Positions 17,129 to 27,221 of a stretch of DNA of 64,000 bases are shown here, in pieces. A model generated the notes under the pieces. That model did not search any database, was not told where the DNA came from, and saw only the letters and a program-made list of their open reading frames with translations. The number at the start of each line of letters is the position of its first letter. Position 1 is the first letter of the stretch. Both the position numbers and the translations under genes were made by a program. The DNA comes from Chryseobacterium taiwanense (GTDB lineage: Bacteria; Bacteroidota; Bacteroidia; Flavobacteriales; Weeksellaceae), in assembly GCF_000813825.1 (NCBI RefSeq), contig NZ_JWTA01000015.1:62001-126000 (forward strand). Reading direction: 5' to 3'.

Positions 17129-19510
17129 CTATTTATTATTAAAATCAACTTCTTCTCCTTTATTCAGATTTTCGTTGACATTCTCATCTTTCTTTTCAGG
17201 ATTCTTTTTAGGGGAGGGATCCGCAGGTTTTGGATTTTTAATTTCATCCATAGTTTGCAATCCTCCATCATCTCCGTATCCACTTCCAAGACCTTTCAGA
17301 TTAGAACATCCGTCTTTCCATTCAGAAGGTTTTATGAACTTATCCTGAGGGGAAACTCCTAGGCTTTTATCCGCCCATACTTTTTTCATATAAATCGCCC
17401 AAATTGGTAAAGCCATTTTAGCTCCCTGTCCTTCTCCGGTTCCAAGGAAGTGAGTCGCTCTGTCTTCCCATCCTACCCAGGCTCCTGTTGCCAGTCTTGG
17501 AGTAATTCCCATAAACCAACCATCGGAGTTATTTTGAGTTGTTCCTGTTTTTCCAGCGATTTCCACATCTTTCGAAATTCCTTTTCTTCCCAACTCTCCT
17601 GAAGCCGTTCCGTACTGTGCAACACCTTTCATCAATTCAATCATTGTGTATGCATACAGAGGATTCATCACTTCTTTTGGCTCTACATTTACTTCTTTTA
17701 TTACTCTACCGTTTGCATCTTCTATTCTCCAAATCATTTCCGGCTTGTTGTAATTTCCGTAATTAGCAAAAGTACTGTACGCTCCTACCATTTCGTAAAT
17801 AGTAATATCTGAAGCTCCTAACGCCATTGGTAAACTCGTTGAAATTTCTTCTGTAACTCCTAAGTCTCTTGCCGTTTGTATTACACTTTGCGTTCCGGTC
17901 ATTTCAGCCAAACGTAGTGCAACAGGGTTTTGAGAATGTGCTAAAGCATCTTTTAATGTAAGCATACCTCCTCTACCCGGAACATGATAAGTTCCTTTAT
18001 TGAAACTCGCATTTGATATCGTAGAACAAGGCGTTAATCCTAACTTCATAATTGCTGTTGCGTAAACGAACGGCTTAAAGGTAGATCCCACCTGTCTTTT
18101 TCCTTGTTTAATGTGGTCATACTGGAAATGTTGCCAATCAATACCACCAACCCAAGCTTTAATTTCTCCGGTTCCCGGAACTACAGACATTAATCCTGCC
18201 TGAGCAATTTGCTTATGCCATTTGATAGAATCCCATGGAGACATTTCTACTTCTTCTTCTCCAGCCCATGTGAAACGAGAAGTTTTAATCGGTTTTTTAA
18301 ACTCTGCAATAATTTCTTCATCGGAACGACCATCTGCTTTTAGCAGTTTATATCTTCCGGTTCTTTTCATTGCCTGAACCATCAAATCATTAATCTGCGT
18401 ACTATTAAGATAATAGAAAGGTCTGTCTTTTCTTCCTCTTTGCTCTGCATCAAATCTTTTTTGAAGATCTGTTAAATGCTCCTTAATTGATTCTTCCGCA
18501 TACTTTTGCATTCTAGAATCAAGAGTTACATATATTTTTAGGCCATCTCTGTAAAGATTCAGTTTTTTACCCGTTTCCTTTTCGTAGTCCTCTAAATATT
18601 TATCAATTTCTTTTCTCAGATAATGCTTATAATATGCTGAATACCCTTCTGTAATACTTTTTATAGGATTAAAGTCAACTTTTACAGGTGTTTCTGTTGC
18701 TTTATCATAAGTTTCTTTATCAATATATCCCGTCTCAAGCATTTGAGAAAGCACAACATCTCTCCTTCTTTTAGCTCTTTCCGGGTTTCTCATTGGATTA
18801 TTAGCCTTGGGAGCCTCAAGCATCGCAACGAAAACTGCCGCTTCCGGCAATGTAAGTTCAGAAGTTTTTTTATTAAAATAAACTCTTGATGCCATTTCTA
18901 TCCCATTGGCGTTATAAAGGAAGTCAAACTTATTGAAGTATAAGGTAACAATTTCTTCTTTAGTATATCTTTTCTCAAGACTTACCGCAACGACCCATTC
19001 TTTCAGCTTTTGAATAGCTCTTAATACAGGATTTCTTGAAGGTTCTTTTGTAAATAAAAGCTTCGCCAGCTGCTGAGTAATTGTGGAACCTCCACCTCTG
19101 TCACCACCATATCTTACTGCTCTCAAAATAGATTTCAAATCAATCCCAGAGTGCTCTTTAAAACGCTCATCTTCTTTTGCCTGTAAAGCATACACAAGAT
19201 ACGGGGGAAGATCTTTATAAAAAACAGGTTGTGTTTTTTCTTTTTCAAACTTTCCTAAAACAACTCCATCTGAAGAAATAATCTCTGATGCTACATAAAT
19301 ATTAGGATTTTCAAGTTCTTTTACATCCGGCATTTCTCCCAAAAAACCTTGAGATACAGCAAAGAAAAGTCCTGAAATTCCTAAAACGACAGCAATGAAT
19401 CCTATCCAAACTACTTTCACCCACTTTTTCCAAGAGGTGTCTTTCTTTTTTTTAGGCGGAAGGGGAAATGTTTTACCCTTATTTCCGTTATTTTGTTTGT
19501 TCTCTTCCAT
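17129..19510 (-). CDS. mrcA: Class A penicillin-binding protein (PBP1A)
   Basis: 793 aa: cytoplasmic Lys/Pro-rich tail, one membrane helix (VVWIGFIAVVLGISGLFFAV), a GT51 glycosyltransferase domain (KEDERFKEHSGID with the catalytic Glu, then GGSTITQQLAK), and a transpeptidase domain with the SxxK motif in GSTFKPFVYATAIM, an SQN motif (AHSQNPVALRL), and KTGTTQNNSDGW. It polymerises and cross-links peptidoglycan. The C-terminus is a low-complexity Lys/Asn/Asp tail. It starts about 6 bp after gldH and belongs to the ricT-gldH-PBP1A operon. Confidence 0.93.
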   Translation of the reverse strand: MEENKQNNGNKGKTFPLPPKKKKDTSWKKWVKVVWIGFIAVVLGISGLFFAVSQGFLGEMPDVKELENPNIYVASEIISSDGVVLGKFEKEKTQPVFYKDLPPYLVYALQAKEDERFKEHSGIDLKSILRAVRYGGDRGGGSTITQQLAKLLFTKEPSRNPVLRAIQKLKEWVVAVSLEKRYTKEEIVTLYFNKFDFLYNANGIEMASRVYFNKKTSELTLPEAAVFVAMLEAPKANNPMRNPERAKRRRDVVLSQMLETGYIDKETYDKATETPVKVDFNPIKSITEGYSAYYKHYLRKEIDKYLEDYEKETGKKLNLYRDGLKIYVTLDSRMQKYAEESIKEHLTDLQKRFDAEQRGRKDRPFYYLNSTQINDLMVQAMKRTGRYKLLKADGRSDEEIIAEFKKPIKTSRFTWAGEEEVEMSPWDSIKWHKQIAQAGLMSVVPGTGEIKAWVGGIDWQHFQYDHIKQGKRQVGSTFKPFVYATAIMKLGLTPCSTISNASFNKGTYHVPGRGGMLTLKDALAHSQNPVALRLAEMTGTQSVIQTARDLGVTEEISTSLPMALGASDITIYEMVGAYSTFANYGNYNKPEMIWRIEDANGRVIKEVNVEPKEVMNPLYAYTMIELMKGVAQYGTASGELGRKGISKDVEIAGKTGTTQNNSDGWFMGITPRLATGAWVGWEDRATHFLGTGEGQGAKMALPIWAIYMKKVWADKSLGVSPQDKFIKPSEWKDGCSNLKGLGSGYGDDGGLQTMDEIKNPKPADPSPKKNPEKKDENVNENLNKGEEVDFNNK

Positions 19511-19516
19511 GTATGG

Positions 19517-19978
19517 TTACGGTTTAGCCGTTTCTATTTTTACTCCGATATCTTCTACTCCAGGGAGATTATCATTTCTCATAGCCTGATTAACTCCGAT
19601 TTCATATTTCCCTTTTTCCGGAAACTTATAGTTCAGTTTATATTGAAAAAAAGTTTCCTTCGTATCTCCAAAACCTGTACCAAGCCATTCTCCGTTTGGT
19701 TTTGCCAGTACATAATTCAACGTATCAACGTCTTTTTTCTTATTTTGAAGATTGGTAAAGTTTACAATAAATCTAATATTGCTGTAAGGATATTCATTAT
19801 TATTCCTTACCACAAAAATAATATTTTTAGGATTTTGCGGATCTGAAATTTCAAGATTAAATTTTTGCTCCTGCTTTTTACCCCATTTATTATCAATAGA
19901 ATTCATTATAACATCTTCTCCTGAAGATTTACAACTCAATAGAAAGATAAAAGTTAATAATCCTAAAACTTTACGCAT
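19517..19978 (-). CDS. gldH: Gliding motility lipoprotein GldH
   Basis: Lipoprotein of about 153 aa beginning MRKVLGLLTFIFLLSCKSS (lipobox Cys at residue 16). The frame stays open to 20050, but that extension lies inside ricT and lacks a signal peptide, so I take the ATG at 19978, overlapping the ricT stop by 8 bp. The body contains WGKKQEQKFNLEI, YPYSNIRFIVNFTN and PNGEWLGTGFGDTKET, typical of GldH. Gld lipoproteins are needed for gliding and type IX secretion in Flavobacterium; many Chryseobacterium do not visibly glide but keep the T9SS. Confidence 0.88.
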   Translation of the reverse strand: MRKVLGLLTFIFLLSCKSSGEDVIMNSIDNKWGKKQEQKFNLEISDPQNPKNIIFVVRNNNEYPYSNIRFIVNFTNLQNKKKDVDTLNYVLAKPNGEWLGTGFGDTKETFFQYKLNYKFPEKGKYEIGVNQAMRNDNLPGVEDIGVKIETAKP

Positions 19979-21401
19979 TGTTATCTTTTTTGGGAGGAAA
20001 TTTCTTTTTGAATTTTTTCTTATTCGGGTTTGCTTTTTTCTCTTCTCCATCAGAATTTACCGTCGCTACTTTTTCCAACTGAGTTTTTGGCTGTTGAGCT
20101 TGTTGAAGCTTCTGAGACCTTTGCTGGTTATTTGCGTTAGGTTTCTGTTGTCTTTCAGGTCTTTCAGATTTTTCCGTTCTCTCAGGACGATCTTGTCTTT
20201 CAGGTCTGTTACCGCTTCTTTTTTGATTTGGGTTTTGACCTTGAGGAGACTGATTATTCTGATTATTATTAGATCTGTTATGATTTTTAGACCTATTGTT
20301 GTTTCCTCTATTTTTCTTCTCGAAACGGTCTACATTATTTTCCTGAATCAAATCAATACTTTTCAGTGAAGTTTCAGGTTCTTTAAGATCTTCGAGTGGC
20401 AATGTTTTTTCGCCTCTTTTATTTTTAGAGATTAATTTCTTTACCAAGTCGATATCGAAATCATACCAAGCCATAGAGTTTTCAACGTAGGCAAACCACA
20501 TTTTCTTTTTGAAAACATCGATTTTAATACAAAATGCTCTTCCTTTCTCCGTATCTAACGTCGTAGATGAAGACGGGAAATTACTTAATGCATCCAGATA
20601 ACTGTCTAGTTCATAGTTTAGACAGCATTTTAGTTTACCACATTGTCCTGCTAATTTCTGAGGATTGATGCTAAGTTGCTGATATCTGGCAACATTTGTA
20701 TTTACCGATCTAAAATCAGTAAGCCAAGTAGAACAACAAAGCTCTCTTCCACAAGATCCTATTCCGCCCACTTTTGCAGCTTCCTGTCTGAAACCGATCT
20801 GCTTCATGTCGATCTTCGTTCTGAAAGCACCTGCATACTCTTTTATCAGCTGTCTGAAATCGACCCTGTTGTCTGCAGTATAATAAAATGTAACTTTTGA
20901 AGCATCTCCCTGGTATTCAACATCGGTAACTTTCATTTCAAGTCCCAGTCTTTGAGCTATCTTTCTTGCTTCGATCTTTACATTATCTTCTTTTTTTCTG
21001 ACTTCCTGCCAAACCTCAATATCTTTTTGGTTAGACTGTCTGTATATTTTAAGAGCAGATTCATCAGAAGCTTTCTTCTTTTTCATCTGAATCTTAACCA
21101 ATTCTCCGGTGAGACTTACCACACCTATATCGTGTCCGGGACTAGATTCTACTGTTACTACGCTACCTATATGTAAAGGAATATTATTTACATTTTTATA
21201 AAACGATTTCCTATCATTTTTAAATCTAACTTCAACAAAATCACACCTATTAGATACCGGATTTTGTATATTAGATAACCAATCGAAAACACTTAATTTA
21301 TAACTATTACCACAGGTATTTACATTTTCACAACCATTCGCTGTCTTTTTAGGACCACACGAATGCGAAGAATCGCCGGATGTCTTACATCCACAACTCA
21401 T
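19971..21401 (-). CDS. ricT: PSP1-domain protein, RicT-like
   Basis: 476 aa. An N-terminal Cys-rich segment (CGCKTSGDSSHSCGPKKTA) precedes the PSP1 domain with its conserved cysteines: GIGSCGRELCCSTWLTDF and AGQCGKLKCCLNYELDSY. In Bacillus RicT is part of an iron-sulfur-containing complex that promotes RNase Y processing; in Bacteroidota the role is untested. The last 130 residues are disordered, rich in Asn, Arg, Gln, Pro and Lys, with repeated RPERQ/RPERT units, which suggests nucleic-acid binding. First gene of the ricT-gldH-PBP1A operon. Confidence 0.85.
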   Translation of the reverse strand: MSCGCKTSGDSSHSCGPKKTANGCENVNTCGNSYKLSVFDWLSNIQNPVSNRCDFVEVRFKNDRKSFYKNVNNIPLHIGSVVTVESSPGHDIGVVSLTGELVKIQMKKKKASDESALKIYRQSNQKDIEVWQEVRKKEDNVKIEARKIAQRLGLEMKVTDVEYQGDASKVTFYYTADNRVDFRQLIKEYAGAFRTKIDMKQIGFRQEAAKVGGIGSCGRELCCSTWLTDFRSVNTNVARYQQLSINPQKLAGQCGKLKCCLNYELDSYLDALSNFPSSSTTLDTEKGRAFCIKIDVFKKKMWFAYVENSMAWYDFDIDLVKKLISKNKRGEKTLPLEDLKEPETSLKSIDLIQENNVDRFEKKNRGNNNRSKNHNRSNNNQNNQSPQGQNPNQKRSGNRPERQDRPERTEKSERPERQQKPNANNQQRSQKLQQAQQPKTQLEKVATVNSDGEEKKANPNKKKFKKKFPPKKDNNA

Positions 21402-21650
21402 ATAACAATTATTTATTCTTGCAAATTTATAGATTTTTATTTTTATCCGATTCTAAAAATACTAAATATTAAAATCAGTATTTGTTTAATTTTAAACTTA
21501 ATTTATATTAAAAAGTAAATTACCCCACAAAAACTTAATAAACAAAACGTTAGATACAACTAAGCAAAACATATTATTTTAAACATAGTTTTCTTTTAGT
21601 ATATTGTTTAAATTATTAAGAAATTTTAACAAGCATAACTAAAATAATTT

Positions 21651-21658
21651 TATATTTG
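21651..21658 (+). promoter_or_regulatory. Probable -7 box upstream of the FadL-like gene
   Basis: TATATTTG matches TAnnTTTG and ends 19 bp before the ATG at 21678. No exact -33 TTTG lies at 19 nt upstream. The rest of the 276-bp gap is AT-rich without other clear signals. Confidence 0.45.
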
Positions 21659-21677
21659 GGTTATATAATAATAGTCT

Positions 21678-22916
21678 ATGAAAAAAATATTAGTATCAAC
21701 CGCTTTATTGGCAGGTGTTCTATCCTACGCAGGAGGTTTTAGAGTTTCTCTGCAAGGGATAAAACAATTGGCAATGGCACATACGAGTGCTCATGCTGAA
21801 GATGCAAGTGTTGCATTTTTCAATCCTGCAGGAATGTCTTTCATTCCTTCGAAACTAAGTATCGTTGCCGGAGCATTTGGAGCAAGCAACAAAGTGACTT
21901 TTCAAAATTTGAATACATTACAAAGCACACAAACGGACAACCCAATGGGAACTCCTCTGTATGCTGCGATCACTTATAAACCAATAGAAAAACTATCCGT
22001 TGGTTTTAGTTTCACTACTCCTTTTGGTAGTACTATTGAATGGCCAAATGACTGGGAAGGAAAAGAAATGGTTCAAAAACTTGAGCTAAAGAGTTTCTAT
22101 TTCCAACCAATGGTTTCTTATAAATTTAACGACTGGTTGGCTTTTGGGGCAAGTTACATTTACGCAAGAGGGCAAGTAAACTGGGATAAAGCTATTACCC
22201 AATTTGGCGGCCAAATTAATATTAAAGATGAAAAAGCAAGCGGTCATGGTTTCGGATTCGGTTTTTATTTCAGACCTGATCCAAAATTAGACGTAAGTAT
22301 TGCTTACCGTTCTGCCGTAGATATGAAAGCAAAAAACGGAACAGCAACCTTTAACTTCCCATCGGCTTCTATTTATCCTTTACTAGGATTAGATGCTGCA
22401 AAAAGAACAGACGGCTTTACTGCAACATTACCTTTAGTAGACGAGTATACAATAGGTTTAACTTATAAAATCACTCCAAAATGGTTAGTTTCTGCAGATT
22501 TCAACTACCACGGATGGGAAAGATACAGCCAGCTAACATTGGATTTCGCAACAGCTCCAATCGGAAACCAAGCAGATCCTACAATTTCAGTTTCTCCTAA
22601 AAACTTCAGAAACTCAAAAACATTCAGACTGGGAACTCAGTACGCCTTCACGAATATGATTTATGGTCGTTTGGGAGCATACTATGATGAATCTCCTTAT
22701 ACTGACGATCATTTCATTCCGGAAACACCTTCATTCAACACTTTTGTTGTAACAGGAGGAGTTGGATTCAAATTAAAACAATTTGGAGTTGACGTTGCAG
22801 GAGGTTATGCAATGCCACAAGCAAGAGACGTAAATAATTCTACTCTTGGATTCTACGGACAAGCAAAAGCAACTGCCTTCTATTTAGGTCTAGGTTTATC
22901 TTACAACCCTTTTTAA
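21678..22916 (+). CDS. FadL/OmpP1-family outer membrane transporter
   Basis: 412 aa with a signal peptide (ILVSTALLAGVLSYAGG) and the FadL hallmark N-terminal plug segment: GFRVSLQGIKQLAMAHTSA and DASVAFFNPAGMSF. The remainder is a 14-strand-type barrel ending in aromatic residues (YLGLGLSYNPF). The family imports long-chain fatty acids and other hydrophobic compounds across the outer membrane. It is followed after 10 bp by an SGNH-hydrolase lipoprotein, so a joint role in lipid or ester uptake is plausible but inferred. Confidence 0.88.
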   Translation: MKKILVSTALLAGVLSYAGGFRVSLQGIKQLAMAHTSAHAEDASVAFFNPAGMSFIPSKLSIVAGAFGASNKVTFQNLNTLQSTQTDNPMGTPLYAAITYKPIEKLSVGFSFTTPFGSTIEWPNDWEGKEMVQKLELKSFYFQPMVSYKFNDWLAFGASYIYARGQVNWDKAITQFGGQINIKDEKASGHGFGFGFYFRPDPKLDVSIAYRSAVDMKAKNGTATFNFPSASIYPLLGLDAAKRTDGFTATLPLVDEYTIGLTYKITPKWLVSADFNYHGWERYSQLTLDFATAPIGNQADPTISVSPKNFRNSKTFRLGTQYAFTNMIYGRLGAYYDESPYTDDHFIPETPSFNTFVVTGGVGFKLKQFGVDVAGGYAMPQARDVNNSTLGFYGQAKATAFYLGLGLSYNPF

Positions 22917-22926
22917 TTGAAAGACT

Positions 22927-24495
22927 ATGAAAAAAATTATAATTTCTACATTCGCTATTTCCGCACTTCTTTTTACAACAAGTTGTGAGGATGATTTTGA
23001 TACAGACGTACAAGATGTTGTTGTAACCAGAGGGGAAGCCGACTTTTCAAACTACGTTTCTATCGGAAATTCATTAACATCAGGATATAGAGACAATGCT
23101 TTATATATCGACGGACAAAATGAATCTTACCCTAACATCATTGCGGGTCAGATGAAACTTGCCGGTGGAGGAAACTTCGTACAACCTTTAATGTCCGATA
23201 ATAATGGTGGTTTAATATTGTTAGGAAACACAATTCAAGCAACAAAACTTTATATTAAGTCATTTACAAATGGCTCTCCAGATATTGCCAATGTTGCAGC
23301 AACACCTACAACGGATGTATTAACTAAAATAACAGGACCATTAAATAATTTTGGGGTTCCAGGAGCAAAATCATACCATTTGGTTGCTGCCGGATACGGA
23401 AATGCTGGTGGTATTTTATTAGGAACTGCGAATCCTTATTATGTAAGATTTTCAACAAGTACAACTTCTACAGTGGTTGATGATGCCGTATTAAAAAAAC
23501 CTACGTTCTTTTCTTACTGGATCGGAAATAATGATGTTTTAAGTTACGCAACCAATGGAGGCACAAACTCAACTACTGTTGGTGGAGTTACAACTTATAC
23601 TCCCGCAACGGTACAAACCAGCGTAGATGCTACTACTTATAAGCCTAATGATATTTCCAGCCCAACTCTTGTTGCCGGCGCTATAAAAGCAGGTTTAGAC
23701 AAATTAAAAGCAGGAGGAGCAACAAAAGGAGTTATTGCAAATATCCCTTATGTCACTTCAATCCCTTTCTTTACAACTGTTCCTTACAACCCTTTGACAC
23801 CAGCAGCTTTAGGTTCAAACCTTACAACACTTAACACAAGTTTATACGGTCCATTGAAGCAAGCGCTTACGGCTTTTGGGGCAGGCGACAGAATTAATTT
23901 ACTTTCCAGCACGGCTTCAAATCCTGTCTTAATTAAAGATACTTCTCTTGCAGATTTATCTGCACAGCTTACAGCTGCTTTAACACCTTCTTTAGGTCCT
24001 GTAAATGCAGCTGCATTCGGGCAAATCTTTGGACAAGCCAGACAAACAACTGCAGATGATTATATCCTTCTTACTACAAGATCAATCATTGGAACAACTG
24101 TTTCAGGAGCACCTTCTCCGGTAAATGTTTATGGAATTTCTTATCCATTGCAAAACCAGCATGTTTTATCAAAAACAGAAGCAGGATTTGTGAAAACAGC
24201 TGTTGATGCATACAATACCGCAATTAAAGGATTGGCAGATTCTTACGGATTGGCATTTGTAGACGCCAACAAAAAAATGGTAGAACTAAACGGCCAATCA
24301 GGAATTTCTTGGGATGGTGTAAAATATTCTGCAAAATTTGTAACAGGAGGAACATTCTCATTAGACGGAGTTCACCTTACAGGTAGAGGATACGCAATTG
24401 TTGCGAATGAATTTATCAAAGCGATTAATACCAAATATAAATCTACTCTTCCACAGGTAGATCCTAACAAATATTCGGGTGTAAAATTCCCATAA
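22927..24495 (+). CDS. SGNH/GDSL-family hydrolase lipoprotein
   Basis: 522 aa with a lipobox (ALLFTTSCEDDF, Cys 20). Block I is FSNYVSIGNSLTSGYRD, where GNSL takes the place of GDSL and supplies the catalytic Ser; block III-like YWIGNNDVLSYA provides the Asn; block V is FSLDGVHLTGRGYAIV with the Asp and His. A large insert separates the blocks. Probably an esterase or lipase anchored in the outer membrane. Operon with the FadL-like transporter. Ends before a hairpin terminator. Confidence 0.85.
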   Translation: MKKIIISTFAISALLFTTSCEDDFDTDVQDVVVTRGEADFSNYVSIGNSLTSGYRDNALYIDGQNESYPNIIAGQMKLAGGGNFVQPLMSDNNGGLILLGNTIQATKLYIKSFTNGSPDIANVAATPTTDVLTKITGPLNNFGVPGAKSYHLVAAGYGNAGGILLGTANPYYVRFSTSTTSTVVDDAVLKKPTFFSYWIGNNDVLSYATNGGTNSTTVGGVTTYTPATVQTSVDATTYKPNDISSPTLVAGAIKAGLDKLKAGGATKGVIANIPYVTSIPFFTTVPYNPLTPAALGSNLTTLNTSLYGPLKQALTAFGAGDRINLLSSTASNPVLIKDTSLADLSAQLTAALTPSLGPVNAAAFGQIFGQARQTTADDYILLTTRSIIGTTVSGAPSPVNVYGISYPLQNQHVLSKTEAGFVKTAVDAYNTAIKGLADSYGLAFVDANKKMVELNGQSGISWDGVKYSAKFVTGGTFSLDGVHLTGRGYAIVANEFIKAINTKYKSTLPQVDPNKYSGVKFP

Positions 24496-24518
24496 TAATT
24501 GGTAAAATAAAAACTTAG

Positions 24519-24545
24519 AAACCACAGGAGTAAATCTTGTGGTTT
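24519..24545 (+). terminator. Terminator after the SGNH hydrolase gene
   Basis: Stem AAACCACA / TGTGGTTT with an 11-nt loop followed by a run of T. Confidence 0.85.
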
Positions 24546-24580
24546 TTTTTTTAAATTTGCAAAATCTTTAAAAAGTAAAA

Positions 24581-25519
24581 ATGGCCGATCAGTTAAGTTA
24601 TCTATTTTGTACAAGGACGAGCAAGGACTTGGCAGAAAAAATTGCCCAACATTATGGGCAGGAATTAGGAAAAATCAACTTCCAGGAGTTCAGCGACGGA
24701 GAATTCGAACCTGTTTTGGACGAATCTGTAAGAGGAGGAAGGGTTTTCTTAATTGGATCTACATTCCCTCCAGCAGACAATCTTTTAGAACTTCTTTTAA
24801 TGATTGATGCTGCGAAAAGAGCTTCTGCTAAGAGCATTACAGTAGTACTTCCTTATTTCGGGCTTGCAAGACAAGACAGAAAAGACAAGCCAAGAGCTCC
24901 TATCGGTGCAAAATTGGTGGCAAACCTTTTGACAGCTGCAGGTGCAACGAGAGTAATGACAATGGATCTTCACGCAGATCAGATTCAAGGATTCTTCGAA
25001 ATTCCTGTAGATCATTTATATGCTTCTACTATTTTCGTAGACTATATCAGAGATTTGAATTTAGAAGACCTTACGATTGCTTCTCCTGATATGGGAGGTG
25101 CAAAAAGAGCAAAAAACTACGCAGGACACTTAGGTGCTGAAGTAGTAATTGCTTATAAAGAAAGAAAAAAAGCAAATGTTGTAGAAGAAATGTTCCTTAT
25201 CGGAGATGTAGAAGGTAAGAATGTTATCCTTATCGACGATATGATCGATACAGCAGGAACACTTTGCAAAGCTGCCGACATCCTTATTGAAAAAGGAGCA
25301 AAATCTGTAAGAGCAATGGCAACTCACGGGGTACTTTCAGGAAAAGCTTACGACAATATTGAAAACTCAAAATTGCTGGAAGTTATTGTAACTGACTCAA
25401 TTCCTGTGAAAAATAATTTGTCATCTAAAATAAAAGTGCTATCTTGCGCCCCATTATTTGCAGACGTTATGAAGATGGTTCACGAGCACCAATCAATTAG
25501 CAGCAAATTTGTTATTTAA
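24581..25519 (+). CDS. prs: Ribose-phosphate pyrophosphokinase
   Basis: 312-aa PRPP synthase, supplying PRPP for nucleotide, His and Trp synthesis. Motifs: FSDGEFEPVLDESVRG, the ATP-binding stretch YFGLARQDRKDKPRAPIGAK, the metal site TMDLHADQIQGFF, and the PRPP loop VILIDDMIDTAGTL. Length is normal. A TAAATTTG box at 24552-24559 may be its -7 promoter element, just downstream of the preceding terminator. It precedes rplY by 56 bp, a common pairing in bacteria. Confidence 0.96.
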   Translation: MADQLSYLFCTRTSKDLAEKIAQHYGQELGKINFQEFSDGEFEPVLDESVRGGRVFLIGSTFPPADNLLELLLMIDAAKRASAKSITVVLPYFGLARQDRKDKPRAPIGAKLVANLLTAAGATRVMTMDLHADQIQGFFEIPVDHLYASTIFVDYIRDLNLEDLTIASPDMGGAKRAKNYAGHLGAEVVIAYKERKKANVVEEMFLIGDVEGKNVILIDDMIDTAGTLCKAADILIEKGAKSVRAMATHGVLSGKAYDNIENSKLLEVIVTDSIPVKNNLSSKIKVLSCAPLFADVMKMVHEHQSISSKFVI

Positions 25520-25575
25520 TTAACAATCAAGCATTTGCAAATAAAAAAAAGAAACAATTTTTTAAATTTTTATAA

Positions 25576-26223
25576 ATGAAATCTATTACAATTCAAGGTA
25601 CAAAAAGAGAAAGCGTGGGCAAAAAGTCTACAAAAGCTTTACGTGATGCTGAATTAGTTCCTTGTGTTGTTTACGGAGGTGGTGAGCCATTGAACTTCTC
25701 TGCAGAAGAGAAAGCTTTCAAAGGTTTGGTTTATACTCCTGAAGCACACACGGTATCTATTGAAGTTGACGGACAGGTAATTCCTGCTGTTCTTCAAGAT
25801 ATTCAGTTCCACCCAATCACTGACAAAATTCTTCACGCAGACTTTTATCAATTAGCTGACGATAAGCCAGTTATTATGGAAGTTCCTGTAAGAATTACTG
25901 GACGTTCTAAAGGTGTTGTAGCTGGTGGTGTTTTACGTCAGTCTTTCAGAAAACTAAAAGTAAAAGCGATCCCTGCAAACTTACCTGATGAGGTAGTTGT
26001 AGATGTTACTCCTTTAAGAATCGGTAACAAAATCTATGTAGGAGGTCTTAAGCCTGAAGGATATTCTTTCATGCACCCTGACAATGCAGTTGTTGTAGCT
26101 GTTAAGATGTCTAGAAATGCAATGAAAGGTGGTGCAGCAGCAATGGATGATGAAGATGAAGAAGAAGAAGTTGTAGCGGAAGAAGGAGCAGCTCCAGCAG
26201 CAGAAGAAACTGCAGCAGAATAA
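25576..26223 (+). CDS. rplY: 50S ribosomal protein L25 (CTC form)
   Basis: 215-aa long form: an N-terminal L25 5S-rRNA-binding domain ([40 protein letters not shown]) and a C-terminal TL5/CTC beta domain ([40 protein letters not shown]). The extreme C-terminus is a low-complexity Glu/Ala tail. It probably shares a transcript with prs and ends before a strong terminator. Confidence 0.95.
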   Translation: MKSITIQGTKRESVGKKSTKALRDAELVPCVVYGGGEPLNFSAEEKAFKGLVYTPEAHTVSIEVDGQVIPAVLQDIQFHPITDKILHADFYQLADDKPVIMEVPVRITGRSKGVVAGGVLRQSFRKLKVKAIPANLPDEVVVDVTPLRIGNKIYVGGLKPEGYSFMHPDNAVVVAVKMSRNAMKGGAAAMDDEDEEEEVVAEEGAAPAAEETAAE

Positions 26224-26248
26224 GAATTCCTTATTAAGCAAAAATAAT

Positions 26249-26271
26249 AAACCTGTCTTTATGACAGGTTT
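26249..26271. terminator. Terminator after rplY
   Basis: Perfect 9-bp stem AAACCTGTC / GACAGGTTT with loop TTTAT and a T-run; located between convergent genes, so it may serve both. Confidence 0.9.
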
Positions 26272-26288
26272 TTTTATTTATATAGCTT

Positions 26289-27221
26289 TTAATTACTTTT
26301 CCAAGAGCGGTTGTCTTTTTTATCGGAACGCTTTTTCCCTCTTTCAAGATTATAAGCAAAACCAATCCCTAATGTTTGTTTTAGCTGTGTTTTTTGGATT
26401 TGATTATGATCATACAATAAATCTAATGTTACATTCGCCGAAACATATTTATTGATTTTCATACTTAACACTCCGTTGTAAGAAAGAACTAGCCTTTCCG
26501 GGTGATCCAGATAATTGGAAAAGACAGAACCTGTACTTACTAAGTTAATATTTTCCATTATTTTTAATTTGTATACAGCAGAACCTAGAAAACCAAATTG
26601 GAACAAACACGCATCACCATCATTTTTCAATCCATAAGTGCCTGCGCGTTGAAGATCTTCATCTAAAACCAAAGTCCATCTCGCGTTGGTAGGTCGAAGC
26701 GTAACGGTAAGATTATCACTTGGTCTATACGTAATACCGGCACCTAAATTGATATATCCCGGAGCCATAAAACTTGATATTTTAGCTGCTGCAGGATTAT
26801 TTCCATCTTCATAACCCGACGCAAACTGAGTTTGTAAGCTAGCTCCCCCTGAAAGATACCAATGTTCAGCGAATCCTTTCCCAAAATTGGTAGAAATATT
26901 CACCACATCCTGGGTTTTCCTTGTCCCTATTCCCTTCGTATTATTTTGTCCAAATCCTAGAATAATAATATTCTCCCACAGCACTCTATCCTTTTCATAG
27001 GTAATATTATAATTCGCTCCGGCTAGCCAACCTACATTATTGGCCCCTCCACCTACCCAGTTTGAAAACGCAGCCTGATTCAGCATCAGTGTATTCTGTG
27101 CATTTACAGACCATACTTTCACAGTATCTACAACTGGCAATTCCTCCTTTACATCTTTTATTTCCTGCGCCGCAATTGATACCCCAATTAAAACAGAAAT
27201 TCCCGATAAAACTTTTCTCAT
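26289..27221 (-). CDS. DUF3078 outer-membrane-type protein
   Basis: 310 aa with a signal peptide (VLSGISVLIGVSIAAQ). The segment WSVNAQNTLMLNQAAFSNWV followed by GGGANNVGWLAGANYN is the DUF3078 signature, and alternating hydrophobic strands through to the end suggest a beta-barrel. The function of DUF3078 is not known. The final residues are basic and polar (KRSDKKDNRSWKSN). Single gene, upstream region of 219 bp shared with the divergent rhomboid gene. Confidence 0.75.
   Translation of the reverse strand: MRKVLSGISVLIGVSIAAQEIKDVKEELPVVDTVKVWSVNAQNTLMLNQAAFSNWVGGGANNVGWLAGANYNITYEKDRVLWENIIILGFGQNNTKGIGTRKTQDVVNISTNFGKGFAEHWYLSGGASLQTQFASGYEDGNNPAAAKISSFMAPGYINLGAGITYRPSDNLTVTLRPTNARWTLVLDEDLQRAGTYGLKNDGDACLFQFGFLGSAVYKLKIMENINLVSTGSVFSNYLDHPERLVLSYNGVLSMKINKYVSANVTLDLLYDHNQIQKTQLKQTLGIGFAYNLERGKKRSDKKDNRSWKSN

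Noticed and set aside
19979-20050. N-terminal extension of GldH to 20050
   Set aside because: Basic extension lies inside ricT and would destroy the lipoprotein signal peptide.
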